A stretch of DNA of 64,000 nt from Sycobia sp. Sy_11 (Eukaryota > Arthropoda > Insecta > Hymenoptera > Epichrysomallidae), in NCBI GenBank assembly GCA_018907035.1, contig JACCIC010000036.1, positions 3,549,001 through 3,613,000 on the forward strand, written 5' to 3'. Shown here piece after piece: positions 51,025-61,475 of the stretch. Under the pieces are notes generated by a model that had not been told where the DNA came from, ran no database searches, and was given only the letters and a program-made list of their open reading frames with translations. Made by a program: the position numbers and the translations under genes. Positions within the stretch are counted from its first letter, which is position 1. Every line of letters begins with the position of its first letter.

Positions 51025-54000
51025 TTTTTTTTTTTTTGGTGTCGCGGGGAGGGGAAATCTTCTAAAGACACCTCTCTAAGAGAGGTAGTGTCGGATTCAT
51101 GGAGCCTTTGCTCGCATGCCTACCGACTAAAATCTCTCCCCGCAGGGATTCCTACCCGGAGGTATCATTCCCTTTACCTGATGGGATAAAATTATTAATG
51201 GAACGGTGTAGGGGGTGGAGGAGCAGAAGTGGGATGTGGATAGGGGGAGGAATTGGTGAGTTTAGGGGTTCTGCCTTCATGGGGGCAGAGGCTTACGTAC
51301 GAAAACGAAGCACGGAGTGGCCGGTGGTGGCTGGTGGGGTTACGGATCGTTGATCAGGTGGCAGGGTCTTCTGTAGCGATCCGTCGATTTAGGAAAGATA
51401 CTACTCAGGGATTGGAATCCTGAGTTCGGGTGCTGTTTAATTGATTCTCTCAGATTTTTGGCGAATTTGTTCGCGTAATCGTTGAGAGCAAGAAGGTTAG
51501 TTTCCTTAAGTACTTGAGTGTTCCTTAAGTACCAAGGGGTGTTGAGGGAAGAGCGTAGCAGCCTCATGTAGGTGCCTTGGAGTCGCTGAAGTCTATCTGG
51601 GGCGATGAACCCTCAGATGGTGATGACATATGTGGTAATGTTCCTGATGGTGGCGGAGAAGTCTCTGGCCTTTGTTCTGGGTGACAGGGTTTTGCTATGG
51701 AAAAAAGGTTTGAGCTTTAAGAAGGCTTCCAACATTTTGCTCCTGGTGAGGCGGAGATGTTTGTTCCAGAATAGGTTCCTGCCGAACGTTACTCGGAGGT
51801 ATTTGACCGATTGGCTCTACGGGGTGGAGAAGTCTGTAATCGTTACGTGTGGAGGGGTGCGGTTTTTACTAGAGATAAAGATTGCACTGGACTTGCTTTC
51901 GTTGTCTCCACCGTGAGTACCAGTTGATGAGGTGTGGGAGAAATCTGTTTAGTCTTGAGGTGCTGTGACAGATTATTTTAGTGGCGTCTATGAGGGCAAT
52001 AATGTCCGCGTAGAGTGCCGTGATAATTGTATCTTGTATGGAAAGATCATGGCAGAAAAAAGTAAAAAGTAGGGGGGAGCGCGTAGACCCATGAGGGATG
52101 TCGGCTGGGATGGCCTTTGGAGCGGAAAGGGAGTTGCCTACCCTAACTCGAATAAATCGGTCTAATAGGGACGACTTTATTATCCCGATCAAATAGTGGG
52201 GGATGTCATTGGCAATGAGCTTGAAGACGAGCCCGTCATGCCATACCTTGGCGAAGCAGCATCGTTATGTGCAGCCGTCTGTTCATGTTGTCGGCAATGA
52301 GTTCCGTAACTCTGAGAAGTTGGTGACAGGTGCTGTGCCCTGTGCGGAACCCATGCAGACAGTCAGGTATGAGGTTTTTTCTGATGACCGAGGTGGAGAG
52401 GTGTTTTTTTGGGATAACGCTTTCGGCCACTTTACTTAGGAAGTTAAGAAGACTGATGGGACGATAGCTGGAGGGGTCATTGAAGGACTTCCCGGCTTTT
52501 GGAAGATAGACCACTATGGCCGTTTTCCAGGCCTTGGGAAAGTATTGATATCTCACCATTGCGTTTACGATATTTCAGATGGACATGATGTATTTATGGG
52601 GGAGGATTTTTAGTGTGTTGATATTGATTTTGTCAGCACCAGGGACTTTCTTGTTTTGAAAACTGCGAATGATGTCGCTTATCTGTTTGGGGGAGGTAGG
52701 GGTGATGTCCCTGTTTGAAGGGAGGCAGTGTTGAGTTATCTGGGTGACATGCTCATGAAAGCGTGAAAGTTCTGGTGCGCTGGGTAGAGGTGAGCACTGA
52801 TTGCTGAGAAACGATGCGAAGATCTCGGCCTTTTCTTCAGCAAATGAGAAGGTTTGGCCATTTTTCTCGAGTGATGGGAGGCAAGGGCGACTGCCTCGTT
52901 TAGATTTTATCACCTTCCAGACGTTTTTGAGGTGAGTTTCGGCTTCAGTGATGAAATCGTTGAAGCGTCTATTTTTGAGCTCGTTTATCCGACAGTGGAT
53001 GTCTCTTTGTAAGGAGTTGAGTTGGGTTTTGAGAAGTGGAGTTCTAACATGTTGCCATTTCTTCCGGATTCTATTTTTTTGCTTAATTAGCTTCAATAAA
53101 CCGTCGGGGAGATTATTGTTAGTGCCCTGTGGAGCGCGGGGGTGTAGCGATTCTAACAGCGTGGGTGATGTCATTAGGTAGGGAGGTGATCTCTTCATCG
53201 ATTTGAGAGATCGATAATATGGGTCTGCATCGAAAGGCTGAGGTTTCTAGGTTGAATTTAAGATGTAGCCAGTTGATGTATTCTGTGTGTGATGGGAGAG
53301 AGGTGGGTGATGCATGGAAGGTGAGGATCATTAGGCTGTAATCTGAGCTCAGTGCACAGATAACCCGGGGGTCGCTTAGGGTGTAATATTTTTGGTGAGA
53401 AAAATATCGAGAATGTCTGGTGCGTGTTGTGAGGAGCCCGCAAATTGGGTAGGGGGAGGAGGAGTTTCCACTGTAAAATCATGCTGAATTGTTTTTCTGA
53501 GGAGGGCGCGGCCGTTGCTGTTTCTGGATCCGTAGCTCTAAGAGGGGTGTGTAGCATTTAGGTCCCCGGCGATGATTGTGGGGGCCTTGTTGCTGAGAAG
53601 CAAGGCAAAATCTTTAAAGTTGTGTCGCAGTTGTGGAGGGTTATAGCATGCAATTACCATCAAGGGACCTTTTTGAAGGGAAATTTTAACCCCTATTGTC
53701 TCGCAGATGGAGGTAGTTTTAATTCTACGGTGGCGGTGGGATTTGTGGAGGAAGATTGCCACGCCCCCACCGTTAGAGTGCTCTCTGTTCTTCCTATATG
53801 TGATGTAGTTTGAAAGGAAGAGTTTGTGGGATGGGTTGAGGTGGGTCTCTGTGATACAGGCGATCCCGATGTTTTACTCCTCCAAGTGTTGGAGGAGTTC
53901 TAGGGATCTATTTCTGCAGAGGATGCCGTTGACGTTTCAGTTGAGGATCTTTATCTCGGGATTAGCTATTATTGGGTCTGCAAAGAGCGGCGGTAATGTT

Positions 54001-54215
54001 CGTGACGAACTGCATTATGATGTTTTGGAGTTCGGACGCAATGGGAGGCGAGTTGATTTGCAACGGTACCGCTGATGCTGCTTTGTTGCTCACTATGCTT
54101 GCAAATGTGGTGTGGGTGGGAATTGGCTGATTTTTATGAAGATTAGGGGTGATGCTATTTTTCTGTGTGAGCTGGGGTGGAGGGTGTAACCGGTTTTGGG
54201 AACATTTACCGGCTT
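51025..54215 (-). mobile_element. Jockey-like LINE, 5'-truncated and decayed
   Basis: The minus-strand 3' end is marked by a 13-base poly-T on the plus strand (51025-51037). Going leftward on the minus strand one finds the end of ORF1 (about 54215-54000), endonuclease, RT and the C-terminal NTPWYLRN region typical of the jockey clade. GC content exceeds the flanks. Many frameshifts and stops are present. Confidence 0.85.
51340..53960 (-). pseudogene. Jockey-like ORF2 relic (endonuclease and RT)
   Basis: Endonuclease blocks: ITETHLNPSHKLFLSNY (about 53860) and APTIIAGDLNATHPS (about 53540). RT: the 207-residue frame 52575-53198 covers the linker and ends ISDIIRSFQNKKVPGADKI; next WKTAIVVYLPKAGK and SYRPISLLNFLSKVAE. 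The catalytic box region reads YADII instead of YADD (about 52010). The C-terminus reads LNTPWYLRN..L..FAKN. Frames break near 53540, 53250, 52570, 52230 and 51870. No activity is expected. Confidence 0.87.
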
Positions 54216-54219
54216 CACT

Positions 54220-54221
<2 letters not shown>

Positions 54222-54263
<42 letters not shown>
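54222..54263. repeat. (TA)n microsatellite
   Basis: TA run of about 42 bp at the 5' edge of the LINE. Confidence 0.95.
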
Positions 54264-54266
<3 letters not shown>

Positions 54267-54531
54267 AATAATTTTTAATTATCTTTACTATATTAGTAAT
54301 ATGTATCGCCTTGAATATTAATATTTGTTATCTGAAAAGTTATTATAAATGACAAAAATGCATTTCAATATTGCCATATGTACGTACTGACAACTTATTA
54401 TCGACCTTTGAGATGCTACATTTTACCCGCAACTACTCGCGACAGAGCAAGGCAATGAAACATGATCCTGAAATAAGAAGCTTTGATAAGGAACGTTCTT
54501 TCATGTATAACATCGAACACTGCATAGCGAA

Positions 54532-54532
<1 letters not shown>

Positions 54533-54584
<52 letters not shown>
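54533..54584. repeat. (TA)n microsatellite
   Basis: TA run of about 52 bp in an otherwise unassigned stretch (54264-54730). Confidence 0.95.
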
Positions 54585-54587
<3 letters not shown>

Positions 54588-54731
54588 GTGTATGAAAGGG
54601 GGCTATTCGTACAATTTTCATTGTGGATACGTTCGTGAAATGTCGGTAGTACAGAACATTGATTGTAGTTCTCTAACTTGACGCAAAATTTTTCTCTATG
54701 AGACTCATCGTTCGATTCAGACTTCCGGCAA

Positions 54732-54765
54732 TCGTGAGGAGCACTCTGAAGAGTGCTCCTTACGA
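54732..54765. other. Near-perfect 16-bp hairpin
   Basis: TCGTGAGGAGCACTCT (54732-54747), two-base turn, AGAGTGCTCCTTACGA (54750-54765): 15 Watson-Crick pairs and one G-T. No poly-T follows as for a terminator, and the arms are too short for a typical animal pre-miRNA. The function is unknown. Confidence 0.8.
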
Positions 54766-55023
54766 CGTTCGCAACGCTATGATGAACTACTAAAACGGAA
54801 ACAAATTTACTTTTTATGATATTATCTTGGCAAATAATCATCTGATTAAAAATGAAAAGAATAACTTTCCATTTTTAATGTAATTCTTCATAAGAATTAA
54901 ATATTTTCGAAACCAAATAGTTGATATGAATAGTTGGCTCTCAGAGACCTTTCCCGGCTCTCTTCTATTTTCAAAGTGGTTCTCTGTCCTTCTCTTCTTC
55001 TCTTTAGAAATTGGTAGTACGTT

Positions 55024-56666
55024 TATAACGTTCCTATCCCCCTCGGGATAGCCTACGCGGTATTTTCCAGGGTAGTTTGAGAGGAGAGGAAGTTTTTCAG
55101 GATCGGACGGCGGTTTCAGGAAAATAATATTACACGAACACAGTATATAATTTTTTATAACAAACAATATAAATTAATTTATGAAAAGTTAGACCAATTC
55201 CTCTATTTACAGGATTCTGCAACAAATAAATATAAACACAAAAAATAATTAATAATGGTAAACTATAGCTAGATCTATATATTTATTTGTATAAATTTTG
55301 CGCTATTTTCCGCAATATTCGGCGCTAGTTACCGCACGAATACCCGGTGTTATTTTCCACGCGGGGATTTAATGAACCGAGACAGGTAGATTTTAAGGAA
55401 TAAAAGAATAAGGAAAACTTAACTCCGCTGGTCTTTTGAGGAGCGCCTCGCAACCAGGATCACGTTTACTTAAGGATAGGTAAAGTTATTAGCCGTCTGC
55501 CTTTTGAGGAGCGCCTCGCAACAGAGATCAAGCTAATAACTTCGGAAAAATAGGTAAATGTAAGAATAAGTAAACTGCTGGTCTTTTGAGGAGCGCCTCG
55601 CAACCAGGATCACGTTTACTTAGGAAAGGTAAATTATTAACCGTCTGTCTTTTGAGGAGCGCCTCGCAACAGGGATCAAGTTAATAATTTCGGAGAGGAT
55701 TTTTACAAGTCAGGATTAATTTGAGCTCTGGAAAGGTTTTAGCTCCGGGAGGAGTTCGTGTGAAATAACTTCGGGGCAGTTGGTTCACCGGACGAACTGC
55801 CGATTTTGCCTTTTGCAGGCCCTTTTATAATAAAATAATCGGATAATTCCGTCGCCGCTCGTTTAATTTCGGACGAGGCGCCGAATTATAATAATTATAA
55901 TAATAATTATAATAATAACAATAATAATCAATAATAATTATATTACTCAATAATAATTATAACAATTATTATTTTATATTTCGTTATTATTAGCAGCCGG
56001 TGTGCTGCGCACAGTAATAATATACATGTACACAAGTTAAAATATTTATATACATATATTTATACATCATGCGTACATTAAATCGTTTGTTTTAGTTAAT
56101 TTAATTAAATACAGCGGGTGCATTCGTTTTCGGACACCCGTTGTATATGCTGGTATTCGCGCGTTCGCTACATTCGTTGCGGCTCAGGCTGCTTAGTGAG
56201 AGCGTACAGTAGTGTACGTGCGGCACGTATTAGAGGGGATAGCGGCCGCCGGTCTAATACATTGAACGCGCTCTCTCTTGCCGCGCGCAGTGTATCCCCT
56301 CTACGGTATACGCTGTACTAAACTTAGTGGTAGAGAGAGAGACTAGATATCGCGTTCTCTCTCTACTCGTTCGAGTTTCGGCAGTTGCGACGGCTACCTT
56401 CTCCAGTAGTCGTCGCGACCTTTGCCCGGTTTTCGGTGTTTACGCGAGTATTAATTTTCTAATTGTAGAAATAATATATTTAATATATTATTTCTAATGA
56501 TATTCGTAATTATTTCTTTTGGTGTTTATACATCTAAGTCCGTGTATGTATGTAAAATACATCCACTAAATTAGATGTAACACCATCATAAGTATTTTAA
56601 TTTTAACATGTAAAATAAATTCTTTGTTCGGAATGAATTTGCGCGGCCATATTTTTGGTCGTCGCA
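55024..56666 (-). repeat. 3' LTR of copy 2, 1643 bp
   Basis: On the minus strand it starts TGCGACGACC right after the polypurine tract and ends ..AACGTTATA (GTTACA in the other LTR). It contains a U3 hairpin (about 56389-56420), GAGA-type tracts (about 56330-56370), the TATA box (55829-55821), the stem-loop array and AATAAA signals. Confidence 0.9.
55418..55690 (-). repeat. Array of four stem-loop units in the 3' LTR of copy 2
   Basis: In plus-strand terms the outer arms are AAGTTATTAGC/GCTAATAACTT (55483-55542), AAGTAAAC/GTTTACTT (55568-55621) and AAATTATTAAC/GTTAATAATTT (55631-55690), all perfect. The first unit (from 55418) has mismatched arms, CTTAACTC on one side and CGTTTAC on the other, so it is a mosaic of two units. 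Cores are identical (GAGGAGCGCCTCGC). Confidence 0.88.
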
Positions 56667-56680
56667 TCTCCCTCTTTTTT
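56667..56680 (-). promoter_or_regulatory. Polypurine tract of copy 2
   Basis: AAAAAAGAGGGAGA on the minus strand, immediately before the LTR start TG. Confidence 0.8.
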
Positions 56681-56786
56681 CGGGAGCGCGGCGCGTGTGT
56701 ATAGTGTAAAGAATAAAAAAAAAATTGTGTGTATAAAAAAATGAAATGTGTAAAAAATAAAATGTGTAAAAAAAATATTGTGTGTT

Positions 56787-57362
56787 TTAAAAATAAAGTG
56801 TGCATAAGTACATACACATTCTCTTCTCGGAACATGTGACACATCTCACATGCCCCATTTTTTGATCCATCCGCATGTGGAACCGTCGATTCTCGATTCG
56901 CTGACGATGCCGCACGACTCCCAAACGGAAAAATAAGGTGGCTTCTTCGTCGTAGACGAACGCACGCCAGGGGCGCGCGTCGTCCGTTGGGGCGGAACCG
57001 TGCGGTTTGTATTCGGGAGCCGGTATCGACGGCATCCCCAACGGAGCGGCCTGCTCTGCTGGCAGCAGTGGTGGCGCAGGTCGTGGTGGCCCGGGTGTTC
57101 GGGCATTACTCGGCAGCGCGGGCTGCTCGCCGTCGGCTGGAGGCACGTCCGCCTCGCTGACCCGTGGTGACGTCGGGACGGCTGCAGGTTTCGGCACGAC
57201 CTTTGTTATGATGGACGAGCATCGGCCTTCTACCTGCAGACGAGGCGGTTGTACTGGCGGTACGACCAAACGCGGACGTACCGGTATTCTTAAAATATTA
57301 TTTAACTCCTGCTCGGCGACGAGCAGGTCGCGGTGCGCCCGGGTGAGTAGATTTTTATACAT
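56787..57362 (-). CDS. Accessory ORF B of copy 2: Pro-rich protein with C-terminal Cys pair
   Basis: An intact 191-residue frame from ATG at 57362. N-terminal region about 1-45 (HRDLLVAEQELNNILRI, then VRPRLVVPP) is likely helical, then a Pro/Ala-rich middle to about residue 125, then DDARPWRAFVYDEEATLFFR and a basic NRRFHMRMDQ with HVRCVTCSEK (one CxxC). There is no signal peptide or membrane segment, so it is not an envelope protein. Conservation with the GC-rich, broken version in copy 1 suggests it was once selected. It lies between pol and the 3' LTR, where a spliced RNA might express it. Function unknown. Confidence 0.7.
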   Translation of the reverse strand: MYKNLLTRAHRDLLVAEQELNNILRIPVRPRLVVPPVQPPRLQVEGRCSSIITKVVPKPAAVPTSPRVSEADVPPADGEQPALPSNARTPGPPRPAPPLLPAEQAAPLGMPSIPAPEYKPHGSAPTDDARPWRAFVYDEEATLFFRLGVVRHRQRIENRRFHMRMDQKMGHVRCVTCSEKRMCMYLCTLYF

Positions 57363-57793
57363 AATGTCAAGTGTTCGCTAGTAACTATTAACGAGTACTA
57401 AATAATAATTTTAAATTTAAGTTTAAATTTAAAATTATTATTTAGTTTAGAATTTTTATTTAACCTTTCTCGGGTTAAATTTTATTTTTCTCAAGAGGGC
57501 ATCAACCCTTGTTCGTTCTTAATATATACACTTGTTTGATAAATATAAATGATTAAAATTTTTTTTCATTTAATCATTTAAATATAAATGATTTTATTTC
57601 GGTTAAAATTATTTTTAAATTATTGAAGTAAAAAAAATTAACATTTTTTTTTAATTTTTTTTTTATATCATTTATATCAAATTTTCCTAATTTTAAAATA
57701 CGATATAATTAAATTTCTCAGTTATATTTCACAATTTCACAGTTAATATTTCTAATATAATTGAATTTTAATAGAATATAATTTTTTACAGTT

Positions 57794-58312
57794 TCATTCG
57801 CTGTCGTTGCTGAGATCTTCAGAGTCGGTGGCGGTGTAAATTCCCTCGTCTTCTAGTCTGGCGGCGACTCTCCTGGCTGCTCTTCGATGTAGTCGCCTAT
57901 TTTCTCGGCGACGTTCCTGGGCTGCTGGACTTTTTTGGTTTCATAGAATGCGAAATCCGATTTTGTTGATTTCTGCCATACCAAAAATGATGTCCACGGG
58001 CTGGTCTGGGACTATGGCGAAATTACTCATCCTAGTTTTATCTTTGCAGGTGTACTCCACCTCCAGCGTGTATGTAGACACAACGGTGACAGGATTAACG
58101 GTGTATAACGGGTCGCGGTTAAGATGGAGAACCGCTTCACCGTATACACGCCGAGCACCACGTCGCTCAAGTATCCTGCCGATTTCTGCTGAAGCCGTGG
58201 TCACCAGTGTCCCAGTATTAATTAGTGCATGGAATGGCAGTCCATAGCACTTGATGGGAACACTGAGTTCCAAGAATTGACGGCAGAGCTCTTGTTCGAC
58301 GGGGTGCTGCAT
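57794..58312 (-). pseudogene. Accessory ORF A of copy 2: retropepsin-like with Asn for Asp
   Basis: The ATG at 58312 lies 60 bp after the pol stop. Residues to the first stop (57941-57943) include LPFHALINTGTLVTTASAEI, with NTG in place of the catalytic DTG, and PVDIIFGMAEINKIG. Past one TGA, where copy 1 has a Phe codon, the same frame continues through an Arg-rich stretch (RLHRRAARRVAARL) and an acidic tail (ATDSEDLSNDSE) to TGA 57794-57796. The Asn is shared with copy 1, so it predates both copies. A Gag- or RNA-binding adaptor derived from protease is possible; this is inference. Confidence 0.7.
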
Positions 58313-58371
58313 TTTGCCTGAATATTTTTGACTGAACACTTGGGCCTCAGGTCGGCCCTTATATAGTGGAT

Positions 58372-61300
58372 TCACGGTGGTATCTTATCTAGATTGTTAT
58401 ATCTTTTACGTAGATCCTTGATATGAATATGTTTAATAATTTGACCTTTATTATCTTTCAGATCGTATATAACTGGCGACACCTTCCTGAAAATAGTATA
58501 CGGACCCAGATATTTTGGAGCTAATTTTTCGTTAAACGCGTCTAATTTATTAGATAATTCGTGTGAACGTTTATATACATAATCGCCGATTTCCGGGTTC
58601 CATTTTCGACGGTTTTAATCATAGTAATGTTTTTGTTTTTGGAAGCTCCGAGCTAATTGACTTTGTACAAGTTCTATTGTCTCTTGTATTTTTTTGATCC
58701 GATTCTCGGCTGTAATATTACAATTTTGATCAAATTTTTGGACAAGAGACCCGGGTGCTCTTAATTCTCTTCCAAAATTTATGTAAGCGGGTGTAAATCC
58801 CGTTGTTTCGGATGTAGCGGTATTATATGCGAATTGCAGCTCGTGCAAATAGCAATCCCATGTTTGATGATTTTTCTCTATGTATTGAGAAATCATGGTT
58901 TTTATTACTTTATTTGCTCGCTCTACTGGATTACACTGCGGCGTATACGGTGGTGTTTTTCTGTGAGTTATTCCGGATTCTGACAGCATTTCCGTAAATT
59001 CTTTTGACATGAATTGTCGTCCATTATCGGAAATTATAATTTTCGGGCATCCGAAACGTAGAATGACTTGCTGTTTAACTGCCAGCGTTATGGCCTCGGC
59101 AGTCGCTTTTCGTAAGGGTTTTAATTCTACCCATTTTGTTAATTTATCCTGCATGACTAACAGCCAGGTGTTCAATTTTATTGATCGTGGGAGTGGTCCT
59201 ATAAGAGCAACGTCCACGATATCCCAAGGCTGTTCGACTAACGTCGCATGCAATTTTCCAGCCGGTGATTGTTGTTGAGATTTAAATTGATGACAATTCT
59301 CGCAGTTTCTTACATAGTTTGTTGTCATCCGGAGCATTCCAGGCCAGTAATAGCTTTTGGATATCTTCACAAGAGTTTTCGAGATTCCTAGATGACCGGT
59401 AGTAGGATCGTTATGTACTTCGTTTAGTACTCTATGTTGCTCGGATTTCGGTACACAGATCTTCCATTGCAAATTTTCACTCGTATCATTCAAGTCTAAT
59501 GTGTGTAAAATATGCTTATATAATCTGCCATTAATGATACAAAAATCGGGGTAGTTTTAAGGATCACTCTCCACATTTTTGTATATTTTTTAGTACCAAT
59601 CTGCCATTTTAATTGTAGTGGCTTCGACGGCTAGTGGCTGTCGAGATAGAGTATCGGCTAATAAATTATCTTTACCAGGACGATATTTCATTTCGAAATC
59701 GTACTGGCTTAATTCAAGTGCCCAGCGGGCTAATCGACCGGAAGGATTCTCTATGTTATTAAGCCATTTTAGCGATTGATGGTCGGTGAGTACAATAAAA
59801 TGATATCCTTCAAGATAATCTCGAAATTTCCACACACCCCATTTAATTGCTAGACATTTTAGCTGAGTGGCGGAATATTTTTTTTGGCTGGGGAGAGTGT
59901 TCGACTTGCAAAGGCGATGACTCGTTCATTGTTCTCATACGCTTGAGTAAGCGCAGTTCCCAATCCTTCTTTACTGGCATCCGTTTGCAGGATAAACGGG
60001 CGGCTCCAGTCTGGACAGGAAAGGATGTGTGCGTTTGTGAGAAGCTGCTTGATTTTGTCAAATGCATCTTGCTCGGTTTCTCCCCAGGTCCACTTAGCTT
60101 TTTTTCTAGTAAGTCAATGTAGCAGTGCGGCAACATTCGAGATATCTTTAAGAAATCGTCTGTACCACGATATTAGACCCATAAATCGCTGAATTTCTTT
60201 CATGTTTTTCGGTGGTGCTAAATTTAGTACAGCAGCCACCTTTTCCGGATCGGTTTGTAGACCGTTTTTGTCTACAATATGTCCTAGATATTTTAGACTT
60301 GAGCGGGCGAAATGGCATTTATCCGGATTAGGTTTGAATTTCGCTATTCTTAATCGGTTGAAAACTTCTTTTAATTTTTGTAGATGTTCCTCAAACGTAG
60401 ACGAGACTAGTACGATGTCGTCTAGATATGCAAATGCATACGGAGCCATTTCTGGAGTAATCACTCTGTCTAAGAGTCGTTGGAAGGTAGCCGGTGCTGA
60501 GTGTAGGCCAAACGGCATTACATTGAATTCATATAGGCCTTTTCCGGCGACGGTGAAGGCAGTGACAGGACGGCTTTCTGGTGTTAGAGCTACTTGCCAA
60601 TATCCATTTTTCAAATCTAATGTGGATAGATATCGGGCTCCTCTTAGCTTGTCTAGTGTAGCATTAATTTGCGGAAGAGGATAAGCGTCTTTCTTTGTAA
60701 CTTTATTTACTTTTCTGAAATCCACACAGAATCGTGCTTTTCCGTCCTTCTTTTTTACAATAACGACTGGTGAACTCCACGGACTGCTTGACGGTTGAAT
60801 TACGTTTTCGTTTAGCATTTTATCAACCTCCTGATTGATAATTTCTTGCATGGCCGGATTTCTTGGCCGATATTTCTGTTTAATAGGTGTTTTTTCTTCC
60901 ACGACGATTTCGTGTTGCAGGAGCGGAGTAGGACCTTTGATAAAGTTAAATTTATCCATCTCTGTTTTTAAAAATTTTTCTAATCGCTGACGTTCGGTTG
61001 GATTTAAATTCTGTAGTCCGTACGGTGTATTAATTGTACATACTTGATGTATTTGATCATTCACTGATTTGTTTATCTCACTGTTGTTTAAAATTATACG
61101 GATTTCAAGTTTTTTTAGAGTATCCATACCTAACAGCATAGGATCGCTCAATCCATTCATTACTAGAAATTTTTGTTGGAATCTTTTTCTTTGCACATAT
61201 ATTGGTCCATAAATATTTCTTCCAAGGCTTATTTCTGAGCCATTTGCCAAGACTGCAATTCGATTACTTGGCTCAGTGTGCCATCCGAATTTCATACAAA

Positions 61301-61475
61301 TTTCACTCAGTTGTTCACTCACATAGGAACTTACTGATCCCGTATCCAGAAGGGCTGACACTTCGTAATCGCCAATCATTACTCTTACAAAATGTCTGTT
61401 GTCGGTTTCTATTTCTAATTGTTGTTCTTGGGCCGAGCTAGGTTCGGTATGGGCTCGGCCCTCCTGGCGTTTCCC
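58372..61475 (-). pseudogene. pol of copy 2 (protease, RT, RNase H, integrase), broken
   Basis: The frame starts by -1 frameshift from gag. An open stretch 61493-60114 carries protease (ALLDTGSVSSYVS) and RT with FCVDFRKVNKVT, LDLKNGYWQV and YLDD. Breaks: TGA near 60115 (Cys codon in copy 1), a one-base loss in an A-run near 59880, TAA at about 59590 (Glu codon in copy 1), TAA at about 58615 (Gln codon in copy 1), and another stop near 59560. Integrase keeps its H..H..CENC module and ISDNGRQF, but the first catalytic Asp block reads VDVALIGP instead of VAVDLIGP. A GPY/F-type module (YLGPYTIFRK) ends the protein. Confidence 0.92.

Noticed and set aside
57007..57381. 124-codon plus-strand ORF
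   Set aside because: Antisense shadow of accessory ORF B; GC-rich composition keeps both strands open.
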